DNA of 64,000 nt from Verrucomicrobiota bacterium (GTDB lineage: Bacteria; Verrucomicrobiota; Verrucomicrobiia; CAIQCK01): positions 434,001-498,000 of the forward strand of contig JACRQF010000009.1 of assembly GCA_016222825.1 (NCBI GenBank), read 5' to 3'. A model generated the notes under the pieces. That model searched no databases and was not told the DNA's origin. It saw only the letters and a program-made list of their open reading frames with translations. Of this stretch, positions 34,542 through 44,738 are shown one piece after another. A program made the position numbers and the translations under genes. Numbering within the stretch: the first letter of the stretch is position 1; each line of letters opens with the position of its first letter.

Positions 34542-35528
34542 ATGAGCAAAACTTCTCTTCTCTGTTGCCTCGTTGCCTCAATCTTCTGCGCCTCGCAGAG
34601 GACCACCGCCGCCGAGCCGCTGCGCGTGCGGATGGAAAACTTCATCGTCACACCTTCCACCGGGCCGCTGGTCCACGTCCACGTCCAGAACCGTGGCGAA
34701 CGCGCCGTCAGCGCCGTCGTGCGCGTGCGTTGGCCGGAGGGTTGGAAGGGCGCGCCAGCGGAGCAGACAGTGAGCATCGGCCCGAAAGCCACGGCGAAGG
34801 TGGCGTTCACGGTTGAAAAGGCCGTGGATGTCGCAGCGAACCGCTATGCAGTGGTCGTAGAGGCACGTGCTGGCGATGTAGCGGTGACGCGCACGCAACA
34901 AGTGGTCTGCGCCACTGCGCCCTACTTGAAGCCGCAGGTGGACGGCAAACTTGATGACTGGAAGGACGCGGTGCCGATCACGTTCACGACCGCTGGCAAA
35001 GCGACGACGGCGATGACGTGCTGGAGCCGCAAACTGTTCTGCGTGGCAGTGCGCGCCGAGCAGATGAAGGGGGGCGCTGTGCAGTTTGCGGTGGCGCCGG
35101 AAAGTGGAGAGAAGCCGGGGCGATACGAGTTCGTCGTTCTGGCTCCGGAACAGGATGGACCGGCGAAGTGTTTTCTGCTCATGCGGCCGGACGATGATCT
35201 GAAGCTGACGGAGCAAAGCCGCGCGCTGGAAGGCTTGGAGTGTGGCGACGTGCAGGCGGCGGTGACGAAAGAGGGCGGCGCGACGTGCTTCGAGATCGCC
35301 GTGCAGGTGAAACTTGTGCCGGAGTTGCAGCCGACGCCGGGCCGGCCGTTCCGGTTCTCGCTGCTCGTGCATGACGGCGGTGGACTGCGCGACCTCGGCA
35401 CGGTGATGAATCTGTGGGATGACCAGCGGCAGCCACAATCCTGGAGCCGGTGGAAAGGCGCGGCGTTCGGCCCGACGCCGCCGTTCGACAGTAATGTAGA
35501 GTTCGGGTTTTCGAGTTCGATCCATTGA
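34542..35528 (+). CDS. secreted protein with CBM9-like domain
   Basis: 328 residues with signal peptide (MSKTSLLCCLVASIFCASQR). About residues 30-120 look like an immunoglobulin/NEW3-type domain (VHVHVQNRGERAVSAVVRVR). From about 130 the sequence PQVDGKLDDWKDAVPITFT opens a family 9-like carbohydrate-binding domain, ending PRSVE-free with the aromatic-rich QPQSWSRWKGAAFGP. Such proteins bind sugars outside the cell or in the periplasm. The ATG at 34542 is the only start giving a signal peptide. It is followed by the FIST gene after 10 bases. Confidence 0.7.
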   Translation: MSKTSLLCCLVASIFCASQRTTAAEPLRVRMENFIVTPSTGPLVHVHVQNRGERAVSAVVRVRWPEGWKGAPAEQTVSIGPKATAKVAFTVEKAVDVAANRYAVVVEARAGDVAVTRTQQVVCATAPYLKPQVDGKLDDWKDAVPITFTTAGKATTAMTCWSRKLFCVAVRAEQMKGGAVQFAVAPESGEKPGRYEFVVLAPEQDGPAKCFLLMRPDDDLKLTEQSRALEGLECGDVQAAVTKEGGATCFEIAVQVKLVPELQPTPGRPFRFSLLVHDGGGLRDLGTVMNLWDDQRQPQSWSRWKGAAFGPTPPFDSNVEFGFSSSIH

Positions 35529-35538
35529 GGAGAAAGTC

Positions 35539-36546
35539 ATGAAGAAAACATGTGTGGCGGTGATTGTGTCGTCGTTGGCGTTGTGCTTCAGCTTGGCGCG
35601 GGCGGCTGACGAGCCGGTGGTGTTCAAGACCGCAGCAGCGTCAGGCGAGAACGCGGCTGAAACTGGCAAGAAGGCGGCGACAGAGCTGAAGGCGGCGTTT
35701 GGCAGCGCGGCGCCGAAGGCGGTGCTCGTGATGGATTCGTTCGAGGACGTCGCTTCCAAGAAGGCGATGCTCGACGGCGTGGCGTCGGTGTTGCCGAAGG
35801 AGATTCTGTTCGGCGGCGCGTCCTACGGCGGCTTCACGCAGCGTGGCTCAGTGAACGACGACGGCGTCGTGTTGCTCGGCATCGGCGGCGACGGCGTTGG
35901 CGTCGAGGCGGCGCTCGCGGAGAACATGGGCGCGGCGGGGCTGACGATGGAGAAAGATCTGGAGAAGCTCACTGCGGCGCTCAACCGCGCGGGCGAGAAG
36001 CTCGCGAAGCAGTTGCCGCTCGACCGCGGCGCGCTGATGCTGCTGATCTCCGACGCACACTCGCCGAAGAACCAGTTGCTGCTCGATGGCGTGCAGAAGG
36101 TCGCGGGCAAGAAGCTGCCGATCACCGGCGGCTCGGTGAACAAGAACGCCGGGCAGAACTGGGTTTATTTCCGCGGCGCGGCGCACACCGACAGCGCCAT
36201 CGCGCTGCTGCTGACCGGCCCGTTCAAGGTGACGCAGACGGGCCGGCAGGCGAAGACCAACGAGGCGGTGATCGAGACGGCGCGCGAAGGCTCGGCGTCG
36301 GTGCTCAAGAGCGCGCCGGCGAAGCCATTCGCGGTGATCGCGTTTAACTGCGGCGGGCGCAAAGGCAAGCTGAAGCGGCTCGAAGATGAACTGGAGGCGA
36401 TCCAGACATCCGTCGGCAAGGATTTGCCGCTGTTCGGAACCTACTGCGCCGGCGAATACGGCCCCGCCGATCTCAGCGAGAGCAAAGGCGATTGCACGCC
36501 CTGCGGCCGCGGATGGCATGTGATGTTCACCGTGTTGGCGAGATAA
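35539..36546 (+). CDS. secreted FIST domain protein
   Basis: 335 residues. AGGAGAAAG 4-5 bases before ATG 35539 is a strong ribosome site. The signal peptide (MKKTCVAVIVSSLALCFSLA) is followed by a FIST N-like domain (PKAVLVMDSFEDVASKKAM, FGGASYGGFTQRGSVNDDGV, LLGIGGDGVGVEAALAENMG) and a FIST C-like half (FAVIAFNCGGRKGKLKRLED, PLFGTYCAGEYGPADLSES). FIST domains are usually cytoplasmic sensory modules thought to bind small ligands. An exported stand-alone version beside carbohydrate genes is unusual. It is one operon with the preceding CBM9-like gene and the propeller gene 5 bases later. Confidence 0.85.
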   Translation: MKKTCVAVIVSSLALCFSLARAADEPVVFKTAAASGENAAETGKKAATELKAAFGSAAPKAVLVMDSFEDVASKKAMLDGVASVLPKEILFGGASYGGFTQRGSVNDDGVVLLGIGGDGVGVEAALAENMGAAGLTMEKDLEKLTAALNRAGEKLAKQLPLDRGALMLLISDAHSPKNQLLLDGVQKVAGKKLPITGGSVNKNAGQNWVYFRGAAHTDSAIALLLTGPFKVTQTGRQAKTNEAVIETAREGSASVLKSAPAKPFAVIAFNCGGRKGKLKRLEDELEAIQTSVGKDLPLFGTYCAGEYGPADLSESKGDCTPCGRGWHVMFTVLAR

Positions 36547-36550
36547 ACTC

Positions 36551-37426
36551 ATGAAAGCCAAATTTGCTTTTCTCCTCGCGGCGCTCGTGGCCGTTCCCGC
36601 GTTCGCTGGCCATCGTTTCGCATGTGTGGACAACGGCGCGAACCGGTTGTTGCTCGTGGATCAGGCGGAACCGTCGCGCGGCTGGAGCGTGGCGATTCCG
36701 ACCGGCTCGCGCGATCTGCAACGGCTGGAGAAGAACCGGTTGCTGGTGAGTCACGGCAACGGCTGCGGCATCTACGACATGAAGGACGGCCGTTGCCTGT
36801 GGCGGCTCGAAGGTTTTTCCGGCGTCCAGACGGCGCGACACATCGCCGACCGCGATGAGATCATGCTTGGAGCGATTGCAAAGGGCGCGGTCGAGTTTCA
36901 CTTTCTGAAACGTGACGGCGAGTGGTTCCATAAATCCGACCGTGTGGTTCGCGCGACGGGTGTCGAGCCGGCTCTGCTGCGGCTGGCGCGGTTCACCAGC
37001 GATGGCCACGTGTTGTTCACGACGGGCAACCCGATCCGCGTGGTCGAGTGGGACCTCGCGGCGAACAAGGAGGTCTGGTCCGCGCCATTCCCCGGCAAGG
37101 GTTACGTGGCGTTGCGGCGCGCGGACGGCACAACGGCGGTCTCGACCGGCGGCGCGGTATCGGTGGTGGAGATTGCACGCGATGGGAAGATCACCAAGAC
37201 CTGGCTCGGCGACGCCTACCGTAAGCAGCACCGGCTCGACTGGTTCTCCGGCTTCGAGTTCCTGCCGAACGGCCACATCGTGGTGGCGAACTGGCTTGGC
37301 CACGGCGCGCAGGGCAAGGGACCGCACGTCATCGAGGTGGACGCCGACAACAAAGTGGTATGGAGTTGGGAGGATCACACCGCCGCGAAGCAGGTCACAA
37401 ATCTCTTGATGTTGGACGAGAAATAG
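36551..37426 (+). CDS. secreted beta-propeller protein
   Basis: 291 residues with signal peptide (MKAKFAFLLAALVAVPAFAG). Repeating strands with N-R-L-L-L-V-D, N-R-L-L-V-S-H-G-N-G and H-I-V-V-A-N-W-L-G-H-G, and a last blade VIEVDADNKVVWSWED, are typical of PQQ-like or arylsulfotransferase-like propellers. No cofactor-binding motif is visible. The gene lies in the operon between the FIST protein and sulfatase 2. A role in binding or sensing a glycan is plausible but not shown. Confidence 0.7.
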   Translation: MKAKFAFLLAALVAVPAFAGHRFACVDNGANRLLLVDQAEPSRGWSVAIPTGSRDLQRLEKNRLLVSHGNGCGIYDMKDGRCLWRLEGFSGVQTARHIADRDEIMLGAIAKGAVEFHFLKRDGEWFHKSDRVVRATGVEPALLRLARFTSDGHVLFTTGNPIRVVEWDLAANKEVWSAPFPGKGYVALRRADGTTAVSTGGAVSVVEIARDGKITKTWLGDAYRKQHRLDWFSGFEFLPNGHIVVANWLGHGAQGKGPHVIEVDADNKVVWSWEDHTAAKQVTNLLMLDEK

Positions 37427-37444
37427 CATCGCCATAAGTCTTTC

Positions 37445-38878
37445 ATGAAAGCGTTACGCATCGTTCTTCTTGGGCTGTTCGTCCTTTTCACCAGCCTCAC
37501 GCTCGCAGCAGACTCGCGGCCGAACATTCTGTTGATCATCACCGACCAGCAGCACGCGGGGATGCTGAGTTGCGCGGGCAATCCGCACTTGAAGACGCCA
37601 AACCTCGACAGTCTGGCACGGACAGGCGCGCGGTTCGAGCGGGCCTATTGCGGTAACCCGGTTTGCGTGCCGTCGCGGTTCTGCATGATGAGCGGCACGA
37701 TGCCGAGCCGCATCGGCATGGAGACCAACGGCGAACTCCGCAACCCCGTCGCGCCCGAGATCCTCAACGACGCGATGGGTGCGGTGTTCCGCCGTGCCGG
37801 CTACCAGACAGTCTTCGGCGGCAAGACGCACGTGCCGGCTGCGAAGAAACCGAACCGTATCGAGGACTACGGCTTCGACGTGCTCACCGCCGACCAGCGC
37901 AATGAACTGGCCGACACGTGTGTGAAGTTTCTGCGCGAGAAGCGCGATCGACCGTTCCTGATGGTGGCGTCGTTCATTAACCCGCACGACATCTGTTACA
38001 TGGCCATCCGGGCGTGGAAGAACAGCGGCACTGTGCCGAAGAACGCCAAGGTGACGCCGCTGAGCCTGCCAGCGATCCAGTGTCTTGACGCAGCGCTGAA
38101 GCTGCCTGCGGGCGTTTCCGAGGAGGAGTTTTTCCGCAGCGTCTGCCCGCCGGCGCCAGCGAACCTCGGCATTCCGGAAGGCGAACTGTCAGTGTTTGGC
38201 GGCAAGGACCACGGGTTCCGCGGCTACGTCCGGCAGCACTGGACCGAGCGCGACTGGCGGCTGCACCATTGGGCCTATCTCCGCCTGACGGAGCGCGTGG
38301 ACGCCGAGATCGGCAAGGTGCTGGCGGCGTTGCGCGAAGCCGGCTTGGAGAAGGACACGCTCGTGATGATGACCAGCGACCACGGCGACATGGACGGCGC
38401 GCATCGCTTTGAACACAAGTCGCTGCTCTACGAGGAAGCGGTGCGCGTGCCGATGCTCGTGTCATGGAAGGGCGTGACGCAGGCGGGCTTGGTGGACCGC
38501 GAGCATCTCGTCTCCACGGGCTTGGACCTGATTCCGACAATGTGCGACTTCGCGGGAGTGCCGAAACCGGCGTCGTTGACAGGACGCAGTGTGAAGGCGC
38601 TGGCGGAAGGCAAGCCGGTTGAGCAATGGCGCAAATGTCTGGTGGTCGAGAATAATAAAGCGCGGCTTGTGCTCAGCGAGCGTTGGAAATACATGGTCGG
38701 CGCCAGTGGCGAGATTCGCGAGATGATCACCGATTTGGCGCGCGATCCCGGTGAGATGAAGAACCTCGCCGCTGACCCGGCCTATCGCGAGAAACTGGAG
38801 ACGGGCCGGCGTTTGCTGAAACACTGGTATGAGAGCCACAACCTCAAGCTCGATGCAAAATACGTGGTGAACCCATGA
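37445..38878 (+). CDS. sulfatase 2 (CVPSR, TDQQ-type)
   Basis: 477 residues with signal peptide ([20 protein letters not shown]). [20 protein letters not shown] gives the metal site with the D-Q-Q variant. The formylglycine motif is CVPSR at Cys74, followed by [20 protein letters not shown], the second metal/sulfate block typical of this subgroup (heparan/choline-sulfatase-like). Length is normal. The stop overlaps the ATG of sulfatase 3 as ATGA. The substrate is not deducible, though the SDHG-D-M form differs from the SDNG-x form of its neighbours, so it probably attacks another sulfate position. Confidence 0.95.
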   Translation: MKALRIVLLGLFVLFTSLTLAADSRPNILLIITDQQHAGMLSCAGNPHLKTPNLDSLARTGARFERAYCGNPVCVPSRFCMMSGTMPSRIGMETNGELRNPVAPEILNDAMGAVFRRAGYQTVFGGKTHVPAAKKPNRIEDYGFDVLTADQRNELADTCVKFLREKRDRPFLMVASFINPHDICYMAIRAWKNSGTVPKNAKVTPLSLPAIQCLDAALKLPAGVSEEEFFRSVCPPAPANLGIPEGELSVFGGKDHGFRGYVRQHWTERDWRLHHWAYLRLTERVDAEIGKVLAALREAGLEKDTLVMMTSDHGDMDGAHRFEHKSLLYEEAVRVPMLVSWKGVTQAGLVDREHLVSTGLDLIPTMCDFAGVPKPASLTGRSVKALAEGKPVEQWRKCLVVENNKARLVLSERWKYMVGASGEIREMITDLARDPGEMKNLAADPAYREKLETGRRLLKHWYESHNLKLDAKYVVNP

Positions 38879-40434
38879 AACAAATCTTCTGCGCGTTGTT
38901 GCTTGCCTGCACGACCGTGCTGGCGGCGGAAAAGCCTGCCAATATCCTCTTCGCGCTCGCCGACGACTGGTCTTATCCGCACGCGGGCGCTTACGGCTGC
39001 AAATGGGTGAAGACGCCGGCGTTCGACCGCGTGGCGCGCGAGGGCGTGCTCTTCACCAACACCTACACGCCGAACGCCAAGTGCGCGCCGTCGCGGGCGT
39101 GCATCCTCACCGGCCGCAACCCGTGGCAGCTCAAGGCCGCGTGCAATCACATCTGTTACTTTCCGACAGAGTTCAAGACCTACGCCGAGGCGCTCGCGGA
39201 GCATGGCTACTTCGTCGGCATGACCTGCAAGGGCTGGGCGCCCGGCGTGGCCAACGACGCCAACGGCAAACCACGCGCGATGACCGGGCGACCGTTCAAC
39301 AAACGCACCGCGCCGTCGCCCACGAAGGGCATCAGCAACAACGACTACGCGGCGAACTTCGCCGATTTCCTCGACGCCGCGCCCGCGGGCAAGCCGTGGT
39401 GCTTCTGGTATGGCTCCGTCGAGCCGCACCGCGCCTACGAATACGGCAGTGGCGCTGCCAAGGGCGGCAAGAAAACCTCCGACCTCGACCGCGTGCCGGG
39501 TTACTGGCCCGACAACGAAACCGTCCGCAACGACATGCTCGACTACGCGTTCGAGATCGAGCACTTCGACCGCCATCTCGGCCGGATGCTCGCCGAACTG
39601 GAGAAGCGCGGCCAGCTCGACAACACGCTCGTCTTGGTCACCGCCGACAACGGCATGCCGTTCCCGCGCGCGAAAGGCAACGAATACGAGGTCTCGAACC
39701 ACATGCCGCTCGCCGCGATGTGGAAGCGCGGCATCCGCGCGCCGGGCCGCACCGTCACTGACTTCGTGAGCTTCATTGACTTCGCACCGATGTTCATCGA
39801 GGTGGCGGGCGTGAAGTGGCCGCAGACCGGAATGGCGCCCGCTACGGGTCGCAGTCTCACGGATGTTTTCCGCTCGGAGAAATCCGGCCGCGCTAATCCC
39901 GCGCGCGACCACGTGTTGCTCGGCCAGGAGCGCCACGACATCGGCCGGCCGCATGACTGGGGTTATCCGATCCGCAGCATCGTCACCGACGGCTGGATTT
40001 ACCTGCGCAATTTCGAGCCGTCGCGCTGGCCCGCGTGCAATCCAGAAACTGGCTACCTCAACACTGATGGCGGCGCGACGAAGACGGCGATCCTCGACGC
40101 CCACCGCAAGGACGCGGGCGACCACCACTGGGCGCTCTGCTTCGGCAAACGCGCGGCGGAGGAACTCTACGACCTGAAGAACGATCCCGATTGCTTGAAA
40201 AACCTCGCCACGAGCGCGGAGCACCAAGCACGCAAGGACCAGCTCCAGCGGCAGCTCTTCGACGAACTGAAGGCGCAGGACGACCCGCGGATGTTTGGCA
40301 AGGGCAGCGTGTTCGAGGCAGAGCCGTATGCCCATCCCGGCCAGCGCGGTTTCTACGAGCGCTACATGAAAGGCGAAAAGATCAAAGCCGGCTGGGTTAG
40401 CGAATCGGATTTTGAGAAAACTCCGCTGGATTGA
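38875..40434 (+). CDS. sulfatase 3 (CAPSR)
   Basis: 519 residues with signal peptide ([20 protein letters not shown]). [20 protein letters not shown] and CAPSR at Cys70 mark the active site; [20 protein letters not shown] gives the second metal site. It belongs to the group with [10 protein letters not shown] openings, common in marine and soil polysaccharide degraders. It overlaps sulfatase 2 by ATGA and precedes sulfatase 4 by 10 bases. A Lys/Glu-rich C-terminal tail ([20 protein letters not shown]) ends it. Confidence 0.95.
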   Translation: MKQIFCALLLACTTVLAAEKPANILFALADDWSYPHAGAYGCKWVKTPAFDRVAREGVLFTNTYTPNAKCAPSRACILTGRNPWQLKAACNHICYFPTEFKTYAEALAEHGYFVGMTCKGWAPGVANDANGKPRAMTGRPFNKRTAPSPTKGISNNDYAANFADFLDAAPAGKPWCFWYGSVEPHRAYEYGSGAAKGGKKTSDLDRVPGYWPDNETVRNDMLDYAFEIEHFDRHLGRMLAELEKRGQLDNTLVLVTADNGMPFPRAKGNEYEVSNHMPLAAMWKRGIRAPGRTVTDFVSFIDFAPMFIEVAGVKWPQTGMAPATGRSLTDVFRSEKSGRANPARDHVLLGQERHDIGRPHDWGYPIRSIVTDGWIYLRNFEPSRWPACNPETGYLNTDGGATKTAILDAHRKDAGDHHWALCFGKRAAEELYDLKNDPDCLKNLATSAEHQARKDQLQRQLFDELKAQDDPRMFGKGSVFEAEPYAHPGQRGFYERYMKGEKIKAGWVSESDFEKTPLD

Positions 40435-40444
40435 AGCACAACTT

Positions 40445-41920
40445 ATGAACTTGAAATCCATCACAGCACTGGCACTGGCGACGCTGTTCTGTGCGGTCGC
40501 GGCGTTTGCGGCCGACAGCGCCAAGCCCAACATCATCTTCATCCTCGCCGACGATATCGGCTACGGCGACTGGGGCTGCTACGGCGCCACGAAGGTCAAG
40601 ACGCCGAACCTCGACCGTCTTGCCGCGCAGGGACGGCGGTTCACCGACGCGCACTCGCCGGCGGCGGTTTGCACGCCGACGCGCTACGCGTTTATGACCG
40701 GCGAATACGCCTGGCGCAAACCGGGCACGGGTATCCTGCCGGGCACCGCCGCGCTCATCATCGAGCCGGGTCGCGTCACCGTGCCCTCGTTGCTCAAGCA
40801 GGCCGGCTACACCACCGGCGTCGTCGGCAAGTGGCACCTCGGTCTCGGCGCGACATCGCCGACCGACTACAACGGCGAAATCAAGCCCGGCCCGCTGGAG
40901 ATCGGTTTCGATTACGCGTGGCTGCTGCCGGCGACCGGCGACCGCACGCCATGCGTCTGGGTGGAGAACCATCGCGTCGTCGGCCTCGATCCCGCCGACC
41001 CGATCAAGCTCGACTACACCGTCCAGCGCGGCCAGCCGGAGTCGTTCGTCAAAGGCATCCCGCGCATCGGCAAACAAATCGGCGGCAAAGCCGCGCTCTG
41101 GCAGGACGACGAGATCGCCGACCTGCTCACAAAGAAAGCCGTCGCGTTCATCGAGAAGAACAAGGAGAAACCGTTTTTTCTCTACTTCGCCACGCACGAC
41201 ATCCACGTGCCGCGCGTGCCGCACGCCCGATTCCGCAGCACCAGCCAGGCCGGCGTCCGCGGCGACGTGATCCAGGAGTTCGACTGGTCCATCGGTGAGG
41301 TGATGAAGGCGCTCGACCGGCTCAAGCTCGCCGACAACACGCTGCTCATCGTCACCAGCGACAACGGCGGCGTGCTCGACACCAACGGCCCAGACCACGT
41401 CAATAGCGGCACCGTCGAGACGAACAACGGCCATCCGCAAAACGGGGTGCTTCGCGGCACGAAAGGCAGTCCCTACGAAGGCGGCACGCGCGTGCCGCTC
41501 ATCGCGCGCTGGCCCGGCCACGTCCAGACCGGCACTTCCGGCGAACTCATCTGTCACGTGGACATGCTCGCCACCGCCGCCGCACTCACCGGCCAGAAGC
41601 TCGCTGCTGCCGCCGGCCCCGACAGCTTCAACGTCCTCCCCGCGCTCCTCGGCGAGAAACTCGACAAGCCGTGCCGCGACCATCTTGTCGAACAAGGCAG
41701 CGTGCTCGCGCTTCGCAAAGGTCCGTGGAAACTCATCCCCGCCGCCCCCGCCGGCAAGGGCAAGAAAGGCAAAGGCCGCGGCCCGAAGAGCGCGGAGCTT
41801 TACAACCTCGCCGACGACCTCTCCGAAACGAAGAACGTTGCCGACCAGCATCCGGAAATCGTGAAAGAGATGACGGCGTTGTTGCAGTCGGTGCATGAGA
41901 AAGGACGGAGCCGGCCGTGA
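40445..41920 (+). CDS. sulfatase 4 (CTPTR)
   Basis: 491 residues with signal peptide (MNLKSITALALATLFCAVAA). Active-site blocks: IFILADDIGYGDWGCYGATK, CTPTR at Cys76, VVGKWHLGLGA and VTSDNGGVLDTNGPDHVNSG. The Thr in C-T-P-T-R is an accepted variant of C-x-P-x-R. The C-terminus carries a Gly/Lys stretch (PAGKGKKGKGRGPKSAELYN) like those in sulfatases 1 and 7. Its stop overlaps the GTG of the next gene (GTGA). ATG 40445 was chosen because it opens the signal peptide. Confidence 0.95.
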   Translation: MNLKSITALALATLFCAVAAFAADSAKPNIIFILADDIGYGDWGCYGATKVKTPNLDRLAAQGRRFTDAHSPAAVCTPTRYAFMTGEYAWRKPGTGILPGTAALIIEPGRVTVPSLLKQAGYTTGVVGKWHLGLGATSPTDYNGEIKPGPLEIGFDYAWLLPATGDRTPCVWVENHRVVGLDPADPIKLDYTVQRGQPESFVKGIPRIGKQIGGKAALWQDDEIADLLTKKAVAFIEKNKEKPFFLYFATHDIHVPRVPHARFRSTSQAGVRGDVIQEFDWSIGEVMKALDRLKLADNTLLIVTSDNGGVLDTNGPDHVNSGTVETNNGHPQNGVLRGTKGSPYEGGTRVPLIARWPGHVQTGTSGELICHVDMLATAAALTGQKLAAAAGPDSFNVLPALLGEKLDKPCRDHLVEQGSVLALRKGPWKLIPAAPAGKGKKGKGRGPKSAELYNLADDLSETKNVADQHPEIVKEMTALLQSVHEKGRSRP

Positions 41921-43245
41921 CCGCCAGCAACCGAATCACCCGTCGCGAAGCAATCCAGCGCACCAGTGGCTTGCTCTTGGGAGCGACGGTGCTCTCTGGC
42001 ACGTATGCCGCGGAGCCGGCGGCGAACGACCGCAAAGTTGTCTGGGGCATTGCGGAACTGTTCGAGTGGATTTACCGCCTTCAGAAATCCACCGGACGCG
42101 ACACGGAGGATTGCCTGCAAGCGCACCTCGACCACGGCATCCGGCACGTCATCTGGGCCATTGGGCGCAGCACGGTGGATTACCACAGCAAGCTGCCGGC
42201 CACGACCCTCTATGTCGGCGATTCACGACCGGAGACGAAGATTATCGGCGACGCGTTGAAGCAGCGCTGCACGTTGCGCGCGGCGATGGCGTTCGCCCGC
42301 GAGCGCGGCATGACGATCTACGCGCGGCTCGGCATGAACCGGCACTACGGCAGCGGCTACGGCGGCGCGCTGCGCTCAAAATGGGCGGCGGAGCATCCGG
42401 AACTGTGGTTCGTCACGAAGAAGGGCAAGCAGGACACGACGCGGCTCTCATATTTCTTCCCGGAGTATCGCCGCGAGCGCATCGCCATCCTTGCCGAGGT
42501 GGCGGAGATCGGCGCGCACGGGTTGTGTCTCGATTTCTGCCGGCAGGTGCCGCACATGGATTACCAGCCGGGGCTTATCGCCGCGTGGCAAGCGAAAGGC
42601 GGCAGCGACCCGCGCGCGTTCAAGCCCGATGAACCGCGCTTCATGGAGTGGTGCCGCTTCCGCGCCGGCTACGTCACGACGTTCCTGCGCGAACTGCGCA
42701 CGGCGTTGGGCGAGGTTGAGAAGCAACTCGGCCGTCACGTGCCGGTCATGGCGCGCATCACCGACTGTGGCCTCGACGTGAACCTGATGGAAGGCATGGA
42801 CGTGGAAACGTGGGTGGAGGAAAAACTCGTGGACGAGTTGTGCACAAACCCTCTCTGGTGGCTGCGCTACAAGTATCCCGACACGCTCGCGCCCTACGCG
42901 AAGCTGGCGCGCGCGCACGGCATCAAGCTCTGGGGCGGTGTCGGCTGTCTGCCCGCGGCGAAGACGAAAGTGAATCCGGTTTCCTTCCTGCGCCGCGCGC
43001 AACGCCAATACACCGAAGGCGCGGACGGCCTGGCGCTTTACCAGTCCGACACCGGCATCCGTAACCCGGTCTTGATGCCGTTCCTGTCGCAACTGGCCGA
43101 TCCCGTGGCCGTCACGCGACTGCTCGGTGACAAGGAGCTTCTGGCGCGCTGGCCGCAAGACGATGCAAGCCGCTACTACGGCCTCGACAACCACAGCAAG
43201 ATCGAATCGCTCGGCGTGGAGGCGCAGCCAGTGGAGAACTTGTGA
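41917..43245 (+). CDS. Tat-exported glycosidase-like (TIM barrel) protein
   Basis: 442 residues from GTG 41917, overlapping the sulfatase 4 stop. The N-terminus TRREAIQRTSGLLLGATVLS is a twin-arginine signal. The rest looks like a (beta/alpha)8 barrel of the glycosyl-hydrolase-like 10 type: MTIYARLGMNRHYGSGYGG, IGAHGLCLDFCRQVPHMDYQ with an Asp at a strand end, then MARITDCGLDVNLMEGMDVE and GADGLALYQSDTGIRN. I cannot name the catalytic pair. Position inside the sulfatase operon argues for hydrolysis or binding of the desulfated glycan. Confidence 0.7.
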   Translation: MTASNRITRREAIQRTSGLLLGATVLSGTYAAEPAANDRKVVWGIAELFEWIYRLQKSTGRDTEDCLQAHLDHGIRHVIWAIGRSTVDYHSKLPATTLYVGDSRPETKIIGDALKQRCTLRAAMAFARERGMTIYARLGMNRHYGSGYGGALRSKWAAEHPELWFVTKKGKQDTTRLSYFFPEYRRERIAILAEVAEIGAHGLCLDFCRQVPHMDYQPGLIAAWQAKGGSDPRAFKPDEPRFMEWCRFRAGYVTTFLRELRTALGEVEKQLGRHVPVMARITDCGLDVNLMEGMDVETWVEEKLVDELCTNPLWWLRYKYPDTLAPYAKLARAHGIKLWGGVGCLPAAKTKVNPVSFLRRAQRQYTEGADGLALYQSDTGIRNPVLMPFLSQLADPVAVTRLLGDKELLARWPQDDASRYYGLDNHSKIESLGVEAQPVENL

Positions 43246-43274
43246 AGAGGGCGATCAGACAGAGACAAGGAAAT

Positions 43275-44738
43275 ATGAGAATACTCTTGACCCTTCTCGT
43301 TTCGCTGATGCCGCTCGCAGCCACCGCCGCGGCACCCGTCAAGCCCAACATCCTTCTCGTCCTCTGCGACGACCTTGGTTACGGCGACCTCGCTTGCTTC
43401 GGCGACAAATCGCTCCACACGCCGAACCTCGACAAGTTTGCGACGGAAGGAATGAAACTGACGAGCTGCTACGCGGCGCACGGCAACTGCTCGCCCTCGC
43501 GCACGGCGTTGATGACCGGTCGCACACCCACGCGTGTCGGCGTGCGCAATTGGATTGCGGAGGAGTCGCCCGTCCACGTGCCGCGGGGCGAGATCAGCGT
43601 CGCCACGTTGCTGAAGCGCGCCGGCTACGCCACCTGTCACAGTGGCAAGTGGCACATGAACGGGCAGTTCAACCAGCCCACGCAGCCGCAGCCAGGCGAC
43701 CACGGCTTCGAACACTGGTTCTCAACGCAGAACAACGCGCTGCCAAATCATCGCAACCCGAACAATTTTGCACGCAACGGCAAGGATGTCGGCAAGCTCG
43801 AAGGCTACTCGGCGCACCTCGTCGTGGACGAAGCCCTGCGCTGGCTCGGCGCGCGCAATCCGGCGAAGCCGTTCTTCCTCTACCTTTGCTTTCACGAGCC
43901 GCACGAGCCGATCGCCACCGACTCGAAATACACCAAGCTCTATCCGTCCGACGACCCGCGCTACAGCGCGCACCACGGCAACATCACTCAGATGGACGAC
44001 GCCTTCGGCCGGCTCATGCGTGCGCTCGACGAGCGCGGGCTGCGCGAGAACACGTTCGTTTTCTTCACGAGCGACAACGGCCCCGCCATCACGCCGATGC
44101 ACCCGCACGGCTCTGCCGGGCCCTTGCGCGACAAGAAAGGCTCGCTCCACGAAGGCGGCATCCGCGTGCCCGGCATTGTGCGCTGGCCCGGCAAAACGCG
44201 CCCCGGCAGCGTGAGTGACGAGCCAGTCTGCGGCGTGGATTTTTTGCCAACGGCGTGCGCGCTCGCCGGCATCGAGCCGCCGCGCGACCGCAAGCTCGAC
44301 GGCGCGAGCTTCCTGCCCGCGCTCGACGGCAAGCCGGTGGCGCGCAGCACGCCGCTCTATTGGCACTTCAACCGCGCCAGCAGCGACGCGAAGGTGACGT
44401 TGCGCGTCGGCGACTGGAAAATCCTCGCCATGCTCGACAAGCAACTGTCGCCGCGGGCAAACGACATCACAGATGAAGACGAGCGGGCGTTCAAGGAAGC
44501 TGAACTGACGACGTTCTCGCTCTACAACCTCCGCGACGACATCGGCGAAAAGACCGACCTCGCGGCGAAGGAGCCGGCGAAGCTGGCAGAGTTGAAGGCG
44601 TTGCTGGAGGCGAAGTATCACGAGGTGCGCGCCGAGTCGCCCGTCTGGCCCGCGTGGAAGTTCACCGGCGCCGAAGGCAAGAAGATCGAGTGGCCCGACT
44701 ACTGGAAGAAGCGGCAGGCGGCGAAGAAGAAGAAATGA
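43275..44738 (+). CDS. sulfatase 5 (CSPSR)
   Basis: 487 residues. AAGGA just before ATG 43275 and the signal peptide MRILLTLLVSLMPLAATAAA fix the start. NILLVLCDDLGYGDLACFGD, CSPSR at Cys72, CHSGKWHMNG and FFTSDNGPAITPMHPHGSAG form the active site. The first metal block reads C-D-D rather than A-D-D, which keeps both aspartates. A basic tail (YWKKRQAAKKKK) ends the protein. The stop overlaps sulfatase 6 as ATGA. Confidence 0.95.
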   Translation: MRILLTLLVSLMPLAATAAAPVKPNILLVLCDDLGYGDLACFGDKSLHTPNLDKFATEGMKLTSCYAAHGNCSPSRTALMTGRTPTRVGVRNWIAEESPVHVPRGEISVATLLKRAGYATCHSGKWHMNGQFNQPTQPQPGDHGFEHWFSTQNNALPNHRNPNNFARNGKDVGKLEGYSAHLVVDEALRWLGARNPAKPFFLYLCFHEPHEPIATDSKYTKLYPSDDPRYSAHHGNITQMDDAFGRLMRALDERGLRENTFVFFTSDNGPAITPMHPHGSAGPLRDKKGSLHEGGIRVPGIVRWPGKTRPGSVSDEPVCGVDFLPTACALAGIEPPRDRKLDGASFLPALDGKPVARSTPLYWHFNRASSDAKVTLRVGDWKILAMLDKQLSPRANDITDEDERAFKEAELTTFSLYNLRDDIGEKTDLAAKEPAKLAELKALLEAKYHEVRAESPVWPAWKFTGAEGKKIEWPDYWKKRQAAKKKK

